Shown piece by piece: positions 52,401 to 64,000 of a stretch of DNA of 64,000 bases. The position numbers were made by a program, and so were the translations under genes. Source of the DNA: Takakia lepidozioides (taxonomy: Eukaryota; Streptophyta; Takakiopsida; Takakiales; Takakiaceae); assembly GCA_030704615.1 (NCBI GenBank), contig CM060731.1, positions 74,690,756 to 74,754,755 of the forward strand. Direction: 5' to 3'. The notes under the pieces were generated by a model. The model saw only the letters and a program-made list of their open reading frames with translations. It did no database searches and was not told the DNA's origin. Within the stretch, counting starts at the first letter, position 1; each line of letters begins with the position of its first letter.

Positions 52401-54285
52401 TTTGCCATCTTCTTAGTCTCGCTTCATATTGAGCAGTAGTATTGCTTCAGCATAGATCTTCCGTAGATCCCACATAAACTGGGTCATTAAGAGGGTTCTA
52501 TTGTCCAGAGGCTTTCCGACGATTTGGAGTACCTCTCTCTCCCAGTAATAGATTTATTTCTTCCTTTCTTCTTTCTCTCTCCGCGGATATAAAAGATGGG
52601 TCAATGGCCACAAGGCCACGGCAAACAACGTCTTCTGAGTTCATTCTCTTCGCGGACGTAAAACATATCATTCGGACGTTTCATTTCTTAGTTCTTGTGT
52701 CTCTCTCCGCCTTTCTTAGTCAGCTTCGCGGATTTCTTGCATGAGGCGCCGTGAAGGGAGAAGGGTATAGTGTACTCTAGCATGATATCTATGCATTGGC
52801 TGACATCTACTACGCCTCAGTACAGACGTTCACCGGAAAATGTTTATAACGAATTTATAAATCTCTGCGTGCCCTTTATCCATCCCTCGGCCATTGTAGC
52901 TCGAAGGGGACCACGCCAGTGTGTGTCGTAGCTGTCCTCGCCTCTACGTGATGCATCTCCCGGCCTTCCAACGGGATATAGTGGGCTATGCGCCAGCCCA
53001 TTACCCATGCTTCTCACAAGCATTATGTGTCTACACCTTTCTGCTTCATACCCATCATGGCTCTTGGACCAACGAGTTTGGACACCCATTTCAGCTCCAC
53101 ATCCTGGCCGCTTAATCTGCTCCATGATGCGGGACTTCCGCAAGTTCACCGTAAGGACGAGGAAGCACTGCACTGCATATGGCCTCGTCCTGCGCGCTTA
53201 GCAGAGCTGCGCAGCGTGGTGCCATCCCTGTTCCTGTGACAGCCGAAGAAACAAAGCGAAGTGGGCTGGGATGGGTGCCCAAACAGTTTCTTCCATCGAT
53301 ACTTAGGATCACTTTCAGTCTGTGCCATGATCCATAACACCTCATTCCTCGCATAAACGCCTTCGGTATACACAAGATCAGAATGGAAAGACGTCCGCTT
53401 GCCTCCCAACCAAATTCAGTGGCAAAGGAAGCCACCGATTCTCTTCACTTCATCAGCAGGTAGTGTACTGAAATTGAAGTGTTGAGATTTTGACTGCACG
53501 ATGAACTAGACAAGGGTTTGTGCATAGCGAGAAAGAACTTGGCTTATCTCGTTTTCTCATAGTGTGCATGATAATCTGCAACATCCTCAAGAGCTAGACC
53601 CACCAGAACAACAACCCATTATAGCATTTACTGTAAGAGGGCTCATGTAAGAGGGCTCATGGAAACTCTTGTGTGATCATAACATTGTATGTTGATGTCT
53701 GATCTTGCCAACCCTAGTGAACCGCAATAAGAGTGTGCAACATGTGCTTCAATGGATTTGAACTCAGAACCTGCACCCACCATGCCCACTGAACTATTGT
53801 TTGGGGACGGAATTCCGGAAGCGAAGCTTGCGATCTTTGAATGCATTTTCAAAATGGCAACGGTCAATATAGCCACCGCCCCTCTTCTTCTTTAAAGGGT
53901 TTGCCCACTTCTTCCCTCCAAATTTCCCATCACCTCTCTGCCTGCCTGCCTCCTGATGAGGTAGGAAATGGGTGAAACTGAATTCTTTGGGAGCCTTTCG
54001 CATAGCTTGAGGTGGGTCATGGACGTTGTGAACGGGGAAGATAAAGAGTCTCCAGCAAAGGGAAGCCCAACGGTCTGGGATTGGAGTACTTGACTAGGGA
54101 AAAGGAATTGTGTGTATGCTTGTGCGTGTTGATGTTCTAATGTGAGAGGTCCTCAGTCTGTTGCTTAGAGGTGAAGATCCACAGTTCACATTTTCAGTTT
54201 TGGAATGCATGGTAGTGAGGGTGGAGGCACTAGCTCTATCGCAAAAACTCTCAAAGAGAGTTGAGATAGAGAAGAAAGGAGAGGA
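52401..54285. other. Upstream region of kinesin-12
   Basis: 52500-52760 is pyrimidine-rich with cgcgga words like those in the LINE-like 3' ends inside the kinesin gene. At 52844-53435 both strands are open for up to 109 codons without a recognisable domain (a minus-strand FHSDLVYTEGVYARNEVLWI looks protein-like). 53640-53660 holds a 16-bp direct duplication (gtaagagggctcatg). 54000-54285 is the likely 5' leader and promoter of the kinesin. Confidence 0.35.
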
Positions 54286-57200
54286 ATGGGGAAAGGAGCG
54301 TCCCCGCTCCGTCTCCTCGTGCGAAATTCACCTAAGGGGCCAGCTCAGGAGCATGTTGGGGGAATTTCCAGCAATGGAGGGCGGGAATCGACACCTCCCC
54401 GCTTGCCAATGAGTTCCATTTCAGAGATCGCCTTCAATCAGCTGGCTTTGCAGGCTGACCTTCCAAGCGCTGATGATTTGACCCCTCAGGGAAAGAAGGA
54501 CCCCTCAAACCCGAGAGGAAAGACAAAGAGCCATTCGTTGGGGCAATGCTTGTTTCCACAGGGGGAGAATTTAGACTGCAACGAGGTTACGGCTGCTGGA
54601 ACCCCTGGAAAGCAGATCCAGCATTCTTCAGCGATCACCCCTGTGAATGGAAAAAGCAAGAACACGTTGCTTCATCGGAGCGGGTTGGAAACCTATGGGG
54701 CAAACCGGTCTCCCTTAGTCTCCCGTGCTCTTAAGGATATCACTCCTACTGACAAAGCTGTGGAGGTAACGAATACCCCTCCCCGTAAACCGTCCGCAGC
54801 ACTTGCTGAGGTCATTCGCCCAGCATCTGTCAATGCGGGGGCATCAGGGCAAGCAGGAGCCGGTAGGGCAGGTGGGGGTAGTGGGAGTGCTCATGGAACT
54901 CCACGAACACAACGCAGTGGAGGAGGATTGAAGCCAAACACGGATGCAGAGACGGGGGCAGCTACGAGGAGCAACGCTAGTGAACATCCCACTCTGACAC
55001 CAGTTAAGAATGTGACACGAGCTTTGAAATTTGGAGCATCCCCTGGGAATGTCGCATCAGGGACGGGTCTGTCAAGCACAAGGGCTACGGGAAGCAGCGC
55101 GCATGCAACAGGGTCGTTGAAGCAGGGGAGCCAGCACACCATGGAACAATGTTTTGAGCTTGTCGAGGACCCGTCCTTCTGGAAAGAGCATAATGTTCAG
55201 GTGGGTGTCTCTTCCAATGCGCTCACACTCGATTTAACTTGGCTTCGTTTTCTGCCATTTTCCTCTCTTTTGCTTCTGTCTTTTTAGTCCCTAGGTTTTC
55301 CTTGCCCAGAAGTCGTCTACAATTTTGAACGAAACATGTCATGAACCATAATCGGTCAAGACTTTGAAGCCTTTCGTCCTTTCGTCTATGCCAATTTGAG
55401 ACATTTGGTGCAGAGGAGAGATGGATCCCCATTTTCACCTGATTATGCATGTTGCACGGTCCTTCCATTTAGCTTTGTTCGTCATTTCTGGACAATTGGA
55501 GATGAGTATTCGCATCTCCAAGATTAAGGAACCGTGACAATCAAGGTGCTGCACCTTTGGGCAATGTGGTGGGATTTCTGATTTGGGGGCGTGGTGAGAG
55601 GGTCTCCGATCTGAACCAGCGATAGTCAAATATTTCGTTACAGAGTCCTGCTTGCAGACCCTCATGTGCGAGCGTAAGATTTGGCTGTGTTTGCACAGGT
55701 GATCATACGGACTCGACCGATCAGCAACTTGGAGATGGCGTCAGAAGGATTCAGCAGATGTTTGAAACACGAGAGTCCCCACACAATCACCTGGCTAGGT
55801 CAACCTGAGTCCCGCTTCACCTTTGACCATGTGGCTGGCGAAAGTGTGACACAGGTATGTGGTCGGGCAAGCAAATGTCTCTATTTGTATCCTGTGCAAG
55901 GTTGTGGTACTAGTCGAACTAGCATGTGACTTTGCAAAGTACTTCTAACCACAGATTCTTTCCGGGAGACTTTAGCAAACTGCTATTGAAGCCGAGGACT
56001 GTTTGTTTACAGGGTGGATTGTCTTTATATCATTCTGATGTGTCTAAGTTAAGTTAAATGAAAGTGCAGGAGAAGCTATTCAAAGTGGCGGGATTGCCCA
56101 TGGTGGAGAACTGCATGGCTGGCTACAATAGTTGCATGTTTGCCTATGGCCAGGTTAGTGAAGACATTTAACTCTTGTGCCACAATGAGACAACTATTTA
56201 GAGCATTCAAGGGAGGTGGTTGGGCTTGAGAGAAATGAAATGAAATGGTACTTTATAATGTCCGCAAAGTCCCCATAAAGCTCATAGAGCTTATGGGACA
56301 AAATCTATGTGCGTAAGATTTGGTCTGAAGTCAAGAGGTTGTACCTACAGAAGCTGAAAAGGTTCTTTGCATGTTTCCACCATGATGAGGGGTGACAGAC
56401 CGGAAGTGGCAAAACACACACAATGCTTGGAGACATCAACAATCTTGACAAACAACCCAACAACAACCAGGGCATGACCCCACGTGTGTTTGAGTACCTA
56501 TTTGGAAGAATCCAAAAGGTATGGAAGAATATTTTATATTCAAGTTTGAGCCCAACAAAATTTAGGTTCAGGTTGGAGGTTCAACTAAATTTAGGTTCAA
56601 GAAATTAGTGGAGAACAGAAGACGAATGAGTTGGGTGCCTGTCGGTTGCTCTTTGGCAGGAAGAAGAACTGCGCAAGGAGGAGCAGTTAAAGTTTACTTG
56701 CAGGTGTTCATTTTTAGAAATATACAATGAGCAAATCACTGATTTGTTAGAGCCTTCCTCAACTAATTTGCAGGTACATGACCTCAATCCTCTTTAAAGT
56801 TACTAATCTGTGAAATTCTGAGCCTCCCGTGTGAGGGCTAATTCCTTCTTCTTATTCATCTTAAGTTTGAGTATTCTAACATACATTATTATCCCTCTGG
56901 ATGCAGATGCGGGAGGATACCAGGAAGGGGGTCTATGTTGAGAACTTGTCAGAGGTTGAGGTGCACTGTGTGCAAGATGTCATCCATCTTCTCATTCAGG
57001 TGCTTTGCTCTTATCCTGGAATCAAGTTAATGTGCAAACTATTAGTGAAGATGGCTGTGGGACTAGTGGAGGTTGGGGGCAAGGTATGACACAGACGTAT
57101 GGTGTAGAAGCATGAACTGAAAGGAAGTCACGAGCACAAGTTCTTGTTTTCACCTGAAAAGATGAAAATCTTATATATTTGTACATATTTTGCTTACAGC

Positions 57201-60200
57201 CTGTGCAAGCTAAACTGAGAAAAATAAAGATTTTTGGTGTGTGAGTTGTATTACAGAGTGACAAAAGGGGCTTACTTTTCTGTTCTATATGGTGGCCTTA
57301 TCAGGGAGCTGCAAACAGGAGAGTGGCAGCAACTAACATGAACAGAGAGAGCAGTCGCTCTCATAGTGTGTTCACTTGTATCACTGAAAGCAAGGTTCTG
57401 CTCTAGCTTGCACTCTCAAATGTTATTTGTCTAACTCTGAGAGATCTTTGGTCCATATGCGCACTTATCATCTGCTGAGCTATGTTACACCCTTCCATTT
57501 TGCCAAGGTCTTAACATCTCTGTTATGCATATATGCAGTGGGAGAGCAACTCAATGACCAACATTCGATTTAGTCAACTTAATTTGGTAGACCTTGCAGG
57601 CTCAGAGAGGTAAGGAAGACAGTTCTGCAAGTCTTTACTTATCTGATTCTGCCCTGAACATGTTGAACTATCACAATCAAAGGCCTTCTTTGTATCTGAA
57701 GCTGGCCTACATGGTGCTGATGAAATGTCAACAGACAAAAAGCTTCAGGTGCTGAGGGCGAGCGTCTGAAAGAAGCTGCTAGCATCAATAGGTCCCTGTC
57801 CACCCTGGGGTGAGCTAGCCTTACCTTGTACTTCAAAGCATTCATTTACAGTGGGAGAGCAGATACTTGGAGTGACGGGAGGCAGAGAATCAAGTCTCCT
57901 TGTTTACATCAGTCTGCTGGTACTCCCATGCAGGCTGGTAATCATGATCCTGGTTGACGTGGCTAATGGAAAGCAGCGCCATGTCCCCTATCGTGATTCC
58001 AAGCTCACCTTCCTCTTGCAGGTCATCTTTGGTTTCTCACACCTTTCGTTTGTTCATCTCCATTCTTGGCTGTTCGGTGTATGTACAGGACCAGTCTGAT
58101 TTGTTCTGAGATTCCACTGTACAAAGTTTTGGAGTTGTCATTTGCTCTTGAAGTTTTCTGTTAAAATTTGCAACACTCCTCGCCTTTTCCTTTTGTGTCT
58201 CATCTCTCTGATGCATCCTTTAAAGGATATGTAGCACACTAATGAGAAGGGTGAATATTCAACATGCAGGATTCCCTTGGCGGCAATTCAAAGACAACCA
58301 TGATTGCAACTGTTAGTCCTTCTAGCTGGTCTGTAGATCGTCTTATGTTTCTCCACTTCGAAATTTCCTGAGCTGCATTGCTGCTAAATGAGAGGGTTGA
58401 TTCTAGAAGCTGTCTCATCAAGTCTGCTTTGGTTCGAGATACCTGCCATGTTTGGAGCACTTTCAGAGGATGTCTAATATGGAAATATTGCTATGTTTCA
58501 CTGCACCAATGTCAAGACAGCTTAAGAAAAGATGAATTTTACTTCTTGGCTTGGCAGCAATGCATTGGAGACATTGAGTACGCTGAAATTTGCTCAACGT
58601 GCTAAGCTCATCCACAATACAGTATGGTTTTTCAGACCCCTCCCTTTTTTCTAGCTATGATCAAATCTGCAAAACTGTGAGGCAGCTGTGAAGCTACCAA
58701 CCTGACAGGTGTACTTGTTTGTTGTTGTCCTGTTGACAGGCTGTCATTAATGAAGATGCTTCTGTAGATGTGAAAGCTCTGAGGCTGCAGATTCAACGAA
58801 TGAAGGTATACCCTAGCCCTGGCGAGTTGATTCTCACCAGTTTCATATGTTTTCTTCTTCAAATATATTTAATGGAGACTATCCTTATCAACCAACAGGA
58901 AGAGTTGGATCGCTTGCGTGAACAAAGCGCTCCAATGACACCAGGTGATTGCAACAACAGTGTGGAGTTGGGTCCACCTGATTGCTTTGGGACAGCACGT
59001 TGCTCATGCGACCCATACGAATCCAGTAGAGCTTTGGGAAGCCCAACAATCTCCAACAAGCAGGTAACCTCAAGAAAATAATGCTTTGAAATGGGGCATA
59101 TTTGGTGGTTGTCGGATGTGAGTTACTCAAACATTTAAAAATCACTGAGAGCTCATTTTTATAGGAACTTGTACGGATATATTTCTTGCTACCTGGAAAA
59201 GCACTACTACAAAGTTGTTCTTCAGTTTTAAGCTTAAAGCATACTGTACATAAGCATGTAATCAAGTAGCAGGTGTTGAAGGATTTCAACAGTTTCCTTC
59301 TGATGGAGTTAGGTTTGGGGTTAGATGAGAGTTCTGGTGGCTGGAGCTTTGAGGCGAGAGAAGGCAGCTGATGCTGCTACCCAGAAATTGACTGCTGAGA
59401 TTGAGCAGCTCAACCGTTTGGTGCGTACCTTCTCTATTGTTCATTCTCTTGTTTTTTATTGTTTTTCTTCATAAAGTACCATTTCATTGTTCTCTCTCAA
59501 TAGAAGAACACTTCTTCTTCTATTGCCCTCTATACTATGAGATCCGTGGGAGATTCCACTGTCTATTCCACGGAACCCATTCTCTCACTGAAGTCTTCCA
59601 CTGTGAGGATCAGAAATGCTTGGCAGTTTACCTGCACGAGGCCCTCACCCTTAGACAATCACTCAAACAATAGTTTTTTATTTCTGGCTCTGATTTTGTT
59701 TCCTCTCTCATGTTTTCTTCCACTTTGTCCCATAAGCTCTACGAGCTTTCCGCGGACGTTATAAAGCACCATTTCATTTCATTTCATTTCTCTTTCTTGT
59801 TTCTGTCCTCTTAAAGTTCCATTCCATTTCTTTTCTTTTGTCCCATAAGCTCTTTGAGCTTTCTGCGTACATTATAAAGTAGCAGTTCATTTCTTTTCAT
59901 GGACATTTCCTTTCCTTTCCTTTCCTTTGAATAGCTTTTGGGCTGGTTGTCAAGGGCCCCTTCTCTCTGTATTGTATTATCTTGTATCAAGGTGGACGTT
60001 ATTAAGTTCCTCTCCTTTCCTTTCCTTTCCTTTCCCGAGTGTCTACTTGTCTTCATTTTTGCATAAATGCAATGGCAGGAATAACAATGAGGGAAGGCTG
60101 ATGAGAAATGGGAGAGCTTGCACAGCAAGGGCTAAAACTCCGTCATCGCAGGTTCAACAGTATGAGGAAGATACAAAGACTCAGAAGATGATTCTGTCTC

Positions 60201-63200
60201 TCCGAGAAGACAAAATCCAAAGACTGGAGTCCCTTGCAGAAGGGCTGCTTTCAGTGGAGTCGAATTTGGCGGAAGAGAAGAAGGTCCTGGTGGAGGAACT
60301 GCGGCTTGTGCAGGGACAAATTGATGGCAAGCCTGAGCTTACGAAGTTTGCCATAGAAAACATGCGAATCCTGGGTGAACTACGCAGGTATAACACGAAA
60401 CTCATAGTGAAGTGCTTGCTGACTGCCCGCTTGTTTGAATAGTGTTCATAAGATGTGGCTTCTGCCATCTTCGTTTTAAGAGAGATCATTGGATATTCTT
60501 GTCTGGAGCATTAGAATCCCAGTGATACTCGGTGCAACTGGCTTCTTGGGGAGAAGATAGCACATTGATGTTGTGGATAATGAATTGTAGATTTTGCAAA
60601 ATTTTGTATTGAGGTTGACTTCAGTGACAAAGCATAATGCTTGCCTTATCATGAGTACATTTGCCGTTCTGAAGTCGTACTCATTTTTCCTGTGCAGCCT
60701 TCTAAATGTCTCATGACACAATCTTCAATGGCTCTTTAGCAACTTGACACTCACTAATAGCAGATAACAATCCTTTATATGTGGTATGTGGTATGTGTTT
60801 TTCTGTGCAGCCTTCAAGACTTCCATGATGGTGGAGAACGTGAGATCATGGCAGAGGAGATTATAAATCTGCGGGATCAGGTAAACAAATTCAAGTACTG
60901 GATTTTAGAGAGGACACGGAGATTTTTGAAAGGAGTAAAGGGGCGTGTATCTGTGTGAGCGATACTATTGAACTGCAAACACTTCCATGCTAAAGAATTG
61001 GAATGTGTATTGTGTGGTGGGTGTTGCAAATACAGTTGTTGGAAGTGCTAGATGGCAAGATTGTGCTAGATCAAGGTCTTCTCCTGATGACCCCTCAGGT
61101 TCACTTCCATCACTTTCCCTATCAGATCATGTCCATGTATGTCTGGTTAGCTATGCTTGCTGTCACAAGAGGACTCTACCATACGGAACTTGCTTAATGA
61201 CTCAAGGAAGGTTATTACCAATAAAATCTCATGGGTTTTGCAGAATGAGAAGGCATCAGTGTCAGAGCTTGCTGCAGCAACCAAGGAGAAGAATGGGCTC
61301 CTACACATTGAGGTACGTGCCCTTTTGAAGTGATATAAGAGTAATTTCTCATCAGGTTACACATCTATGATGTTTGTTGTTTTATCTCTGAAAGAATTAC
61401 GAAGATGGCTACTTACACATCGCTAATGTTTGTTGTTTTTGTCTGAAAGAACTACCAAGATGCCTTCCAAGATAGTAATGTGTTTGTTGTGCATGTAGGC
61501 TGATAATTATGGGTCTGAATTGGAGGAATGCCGTTGTAATCTGAAAGCCTCCTGCAAGGCCAATGCAAATATGTTAAGGTATGATTCATGAAGGGAAACG
61601 GCCAGCAAAGAGGTTTTATTTCACATGTGCCCATTCACACTTCTTGGAGATCCTCACTGTGGTGTTCATTTGGCAGGCAAGTAGTTGAGCTGCAAGTCAT
61701 GGTTGAGCAGCTTAAAGCAGAGACAGTTGGGCAGGAAAATCAGCTCAACAAGTTTAGGGTATGCATCTTCAGTTAAAACAAACTGTGATGTTTAAGTCTT
61801 CCAGTCTGTCTTGCAATAATCAACCAGTCTTGTTCAAGAATCAATTTAATACCTGATGCACGTCTACTCATGGTCATTGAGAGATTACTCACTGTGATGG
61901 TTCTTGCTTGAGTGATTAGCTCTATACTCAAGCTAACACTATCTTCAACACACCACAACGTTGTTCTGGTGTGCTGATCAGGCAAGAGCGCGTGAGGTCC
62001 ACAGATCGCATGCGCCCACAGTGATGCAGCTCAGTACCTTGGAAGCCGAACAGGCACAACACCTTAAAGTAATTGCAGACCTCAAGATACAGCTCCAACA
62101 GGTGCAGTCTCTTTACCTATAGTTGTGGCCCTGTGTTTCTCTGTACGTTGGTAGTTTTAAGTCTTTCTGGTTTTTCTGGAGTATCCTCAGTTGTCACAAT
62201 AATGTCTCTGATGAACATAGTCAGAGACAGGTGAAGAAATGAAGTATAATGACAATTTATAATCATCTCAACCATAGCCTCACATAGTCAAAGTCTGTGG
62301 AAAGCTCAAAGATCTTACGGGACAAAAGAAAGCAAGAAGCAAGGAAAAAATGGCCCAAACAGAAGCCCAAAACCTAGTCTTTAACATGTAGCGATTCTCA
62401 TGAAGATATGCCCGCCAGGCATCTTTCGTCCTCATAACGAAAAAATCTGTCAGGGATTGGCTATCTCTAAAAGGCAAGCAATGGTAGCAGCTGTGGGTTT
62501 TGTAACAGAGTGTACAGTGAAAGGGGAAATGTTCCTTGGTCACCGGGCATAAACGTCGACCACAGTTTCACAGGAGGCTTGAGAGCTTATGGGAAGAGGA
62601 AATGGAATGAAATGGAATGAAATGGAAGTGAAATGAAATGAAATGGTGCTTTATAACGTCCGCGGAAAGCTCATAGAGAAATGGAAGAAAGAGAAGTGGA
62701 ATGGAATGGTTCTTTATAACGTCTGCAGAAAGCCCTAAGAGCTTATGGGACTAGAGAGAACAAGAGGGATGCCCTCCACAAGCAGCCCAAAAGCAACACA
62801 GAAGGACTGAGGAGGGAGAGGGGTGCATAGAATGCAGATGTAGTGAGCATTGCTTAACTCTGATTTGATTAAGGGGAAAGCAGAGTGAGGAGAGGGCAAA
62901 GCTGGAAGAAAACTTGTGTGGCAAGCTTGACAATCAATTGAAGGAAGCCCTGCAGGAGGCACATGACCTGCAGAAGGAGCTCCAGGTATGTCATGAATGA
63001 CCCCATTTGCCTTAATATCCTCTCCAGATTTGGCTCCTCTACTAAGGTGGTTTTCTTTGGAAGTCCTTCATATGTACCTGTTTTGCTACTGTATTGGAAG
63101 GAGCAATTTGACAACAATAGCAGGCCTTGACCGTGTGTTAAAATACAAATGGGCATATGTGCAACAGTGGAAAGATATCCAAGCAAAAACTGGGTGTTGA

Positions 63201-64000
63201 TAAAGTAATTGAAGGTCTAAATTCTGCTTTCATTCTGATGTTGTCCTTGCTGTTGCAGGAAACAAAGGAGGCTTTAGGAACTGCAAATGTGCTTATCAAG
63301 AGACTGCAAAGCGCAGAAAAAATCCTGGCTGTTGAACAGGTGCTTCCATCTCTGTTATGAAGGCTGTTGTTGCTGTCTGTGAGAAGAGGGTGGGATTGTC
63401 ATGTTGTTTAACATGCACGTCAATGTCCTACTAAACTCACTTGTTCCTATGTGATGCATAAGACTAGAGGAACTTGCTGTGCATCCAAGTTAATCTATGA
63501 CTGGCATTCAAGAAGTGTTTACCCTGTGTCGTAGCAAGGTCAGTTTTGTCGATTGATGTCTAATGGACTGCTTCAGTGCAATGGAGGGGAGGGTGGGAGG
63601 TCAAAAGGAGGGACAAGTGGGACAGAGTCTTTCAGTCCTCAAACCAAGAGGTGGTATGCCAGCTAGCATGAAGGAAGTCAAGAGCATCCTATGTATGAAG
63701 GTCCCTAACATTGTTTGATAATTTGCCTCTGCATTCTTCAGGATTGTGAGATGAGGGGTCAGCTGGAAGAAGTTCACTCTCATATGGAAAAGCCTTCATC
63801 AAAGGAAGGCACAGAAGAAATTGGCCTAGGCAGCACCTTAGAAGAGAGGGAAGAGTGTCAAATCAGCAACCCCAGTACTGCAAAGGGAGGATCCCAAGAA
63901 CCAGGGCAAAGGACTCAGGAAATTGAGCTGCGACATGCCGAGGAAGTGATGCAGTTGCATGTGATGCAGGAGTCTCTGGAGGCTGCTCTAGACGAAGAGC
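54286..64000 (+). CDS. KIN12: Kinesin-12 family motor protein, 25 exons, 3' end beyond the window
   Basis: A plus-end-directed microtubule motor of the plant kinesin-12 (phragmoplast/PAKRP/POK) type, acting in cytokinesis and division-plane placement. Exons: 54286-55200, 55699-55854, 56070-56153, 56399-56518, 56660-56773, 56907-56999, 57305-57394, 57539-57609, 57735-57809, 57934-58021, 58270-58328, 58558-58621, 58740-58805, 58899-59063, 59325-59420, 60152-60387, 60811-60880, 61036-61098, 61244-61312, 61499-61578, 61677-61758, 61982-62101, 62884-62985, 63259-63339, 63742 onward; phases agree throughout. Exon 1 is a 305-residue Ser/Gly/Thr-rich N-terminus ending FWKEHNVQ. Motor: VIIRTRP, P-loop [25 protein letters not shown], switch [12 protein letters not shown], switch [43 protein letters not shown]. 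Then a neck and coiled coils typical of kinesin-12: [42 protein letters not shown]. About 1,140 residues are in the window; no defects seen. Confidence 0.93.
56228..56312 (-). repeat. LINE-like 3' end in kinesin intron 3
   Basis: On the minus strand: gtcccataagctctatgagc, then ggggactttgcggacattat, aaagtaccatttcatttcat. It is the 3' end plus a pentanucleotide tail of the repeat family described at 59470-59800. Confidence 0.6.
59440..60045 (+). repeat. Cluster of LINE-like 3' ends in kinesin intron 15
   Basis: The first copy (about 59490-59795) encodes [20 protein letters not shown] and [20 protein letters not shown]. This reads like the zinc-binding tail that follows reverse transcriptase in LINEs (C...H/C plus 'HCPLYYEIR'). 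It then runs through cccataagctctacgagctt, tccgcggacgttataaagca, to a catttcatttcatttc tail. Two more shortened copies follow head to tail (to about 59910 and about 60045), each ending in ctttcctttcctttcc or similar. Together they make up most of the 731-bp intron. Confidence 0.6.
62229..62765 (-). repeat. LINE-like 3' ends in kinesin intron 22, opposite orientation
   Basis: On the minus strand 62280-62543 reads [20 protein letters not shown] and [20 protein letters not shown], a diverged relative of the copy at 59490. 62560-62765 holds two or three shortened 3' ends with aatgaaatggaatgaaatgg tails and tttataacgtccgcggaaag. The intron is 782 bp, the longest in the gene inside the window, because of these insertions. 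Confidence 0.6.

Noticed and set aside
54891-55142. Minus-strand frame with hydrophobic residues opposite kinesin exon 1
   Set aside because: Antisense to the Ser/Gly/Ala-rich N-terminus of the kinesin, whose frame and splice donor are consistent.

Overview
The window is a gene-poor piece of nuclear DNA from a streptophyte, meaning a plant or charophyte green alga. Evidence for this is an intron-rich kinesin-12 gene, an allene oxide cyclase gene, a pentatricopeptide-repeat fragment, Ty3 chromoviruses with chromodomains, a copia remnant, a CACTA-type DUF4216 remnant and a Mutator-like element (MULE). The short introns and the types of mobile element suggest a seedless plant or a charophyte. 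I do not name a species.

Layout. 1-4.8 kb: the 3' end of a DNA N4/N6-methylase-like gene, a tRNA-derived repeat, FKBP and PPR fragments, and a broken CACTA-type ORF. 4.8-43.1 kb: a nest of mobile elements. Element A is a minus-strand Ty3 chromovirus at 4813-43074 with 5-bp target duplication cattt. Element B, a 32.5-kb minus-strand Ty3 element at 7150-39664 with target duplication cgcat, sits inside A's pol. Element C, a plus-strand Ty3 chromovirus at 14361-21333, sits inside B's pol. Element D, a MULE with a 9-bp target duplication, sits between B's gag and protease. A later inversion of about 2.5 kb moved one end of D together with a piece of B. 43.1-47.2 kb: the rest of the CACTA ORF, a coiled-coil/Cys-rich ORF, palindromic tandem repeats and a copia 3' end. 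47.26-48.98 kb: a four-exon allene oxide cyclase gene (minus). 49-54 kb: mostly unassigned DNA with an LTR-derived tandem repeat and an unrecognised gene remnant. 54.3-64 kb: kinesin-12 (plus, 25 exons, running off the window), with introns that have collected LINE-like 3' ends.

Most interesting content. D carries a SWIM-type MULE transposase on one strand. On the other it carries a spliced gene whose middle has a ParB-like 'DNHR' motif, and whose continuation (moved by the inversion) is a DNA N4/N6-methylase-like domain. The methylase domain shares two intron positions and phases with the copy at the left edge of the window. D is also full of tandem arrays built around one palindrome, GAAATTCGGCGCCGAATTTC. 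The second novelty is a long coiled-coil accessory ORF in B, between integrase and the 3' LTR.

Only two host genes look intact: allene oxide cyclase (jasmonate/OPDA synthesis in plastids) and kinesin-12 (phragmoplast/division-plane motor). The retroelements all carry frameshifts, stops or lost catalytic residues. Exon coordinates were worked out by hand from splice signals and phase. Similarity statements rest on motif recognition, not on searches.
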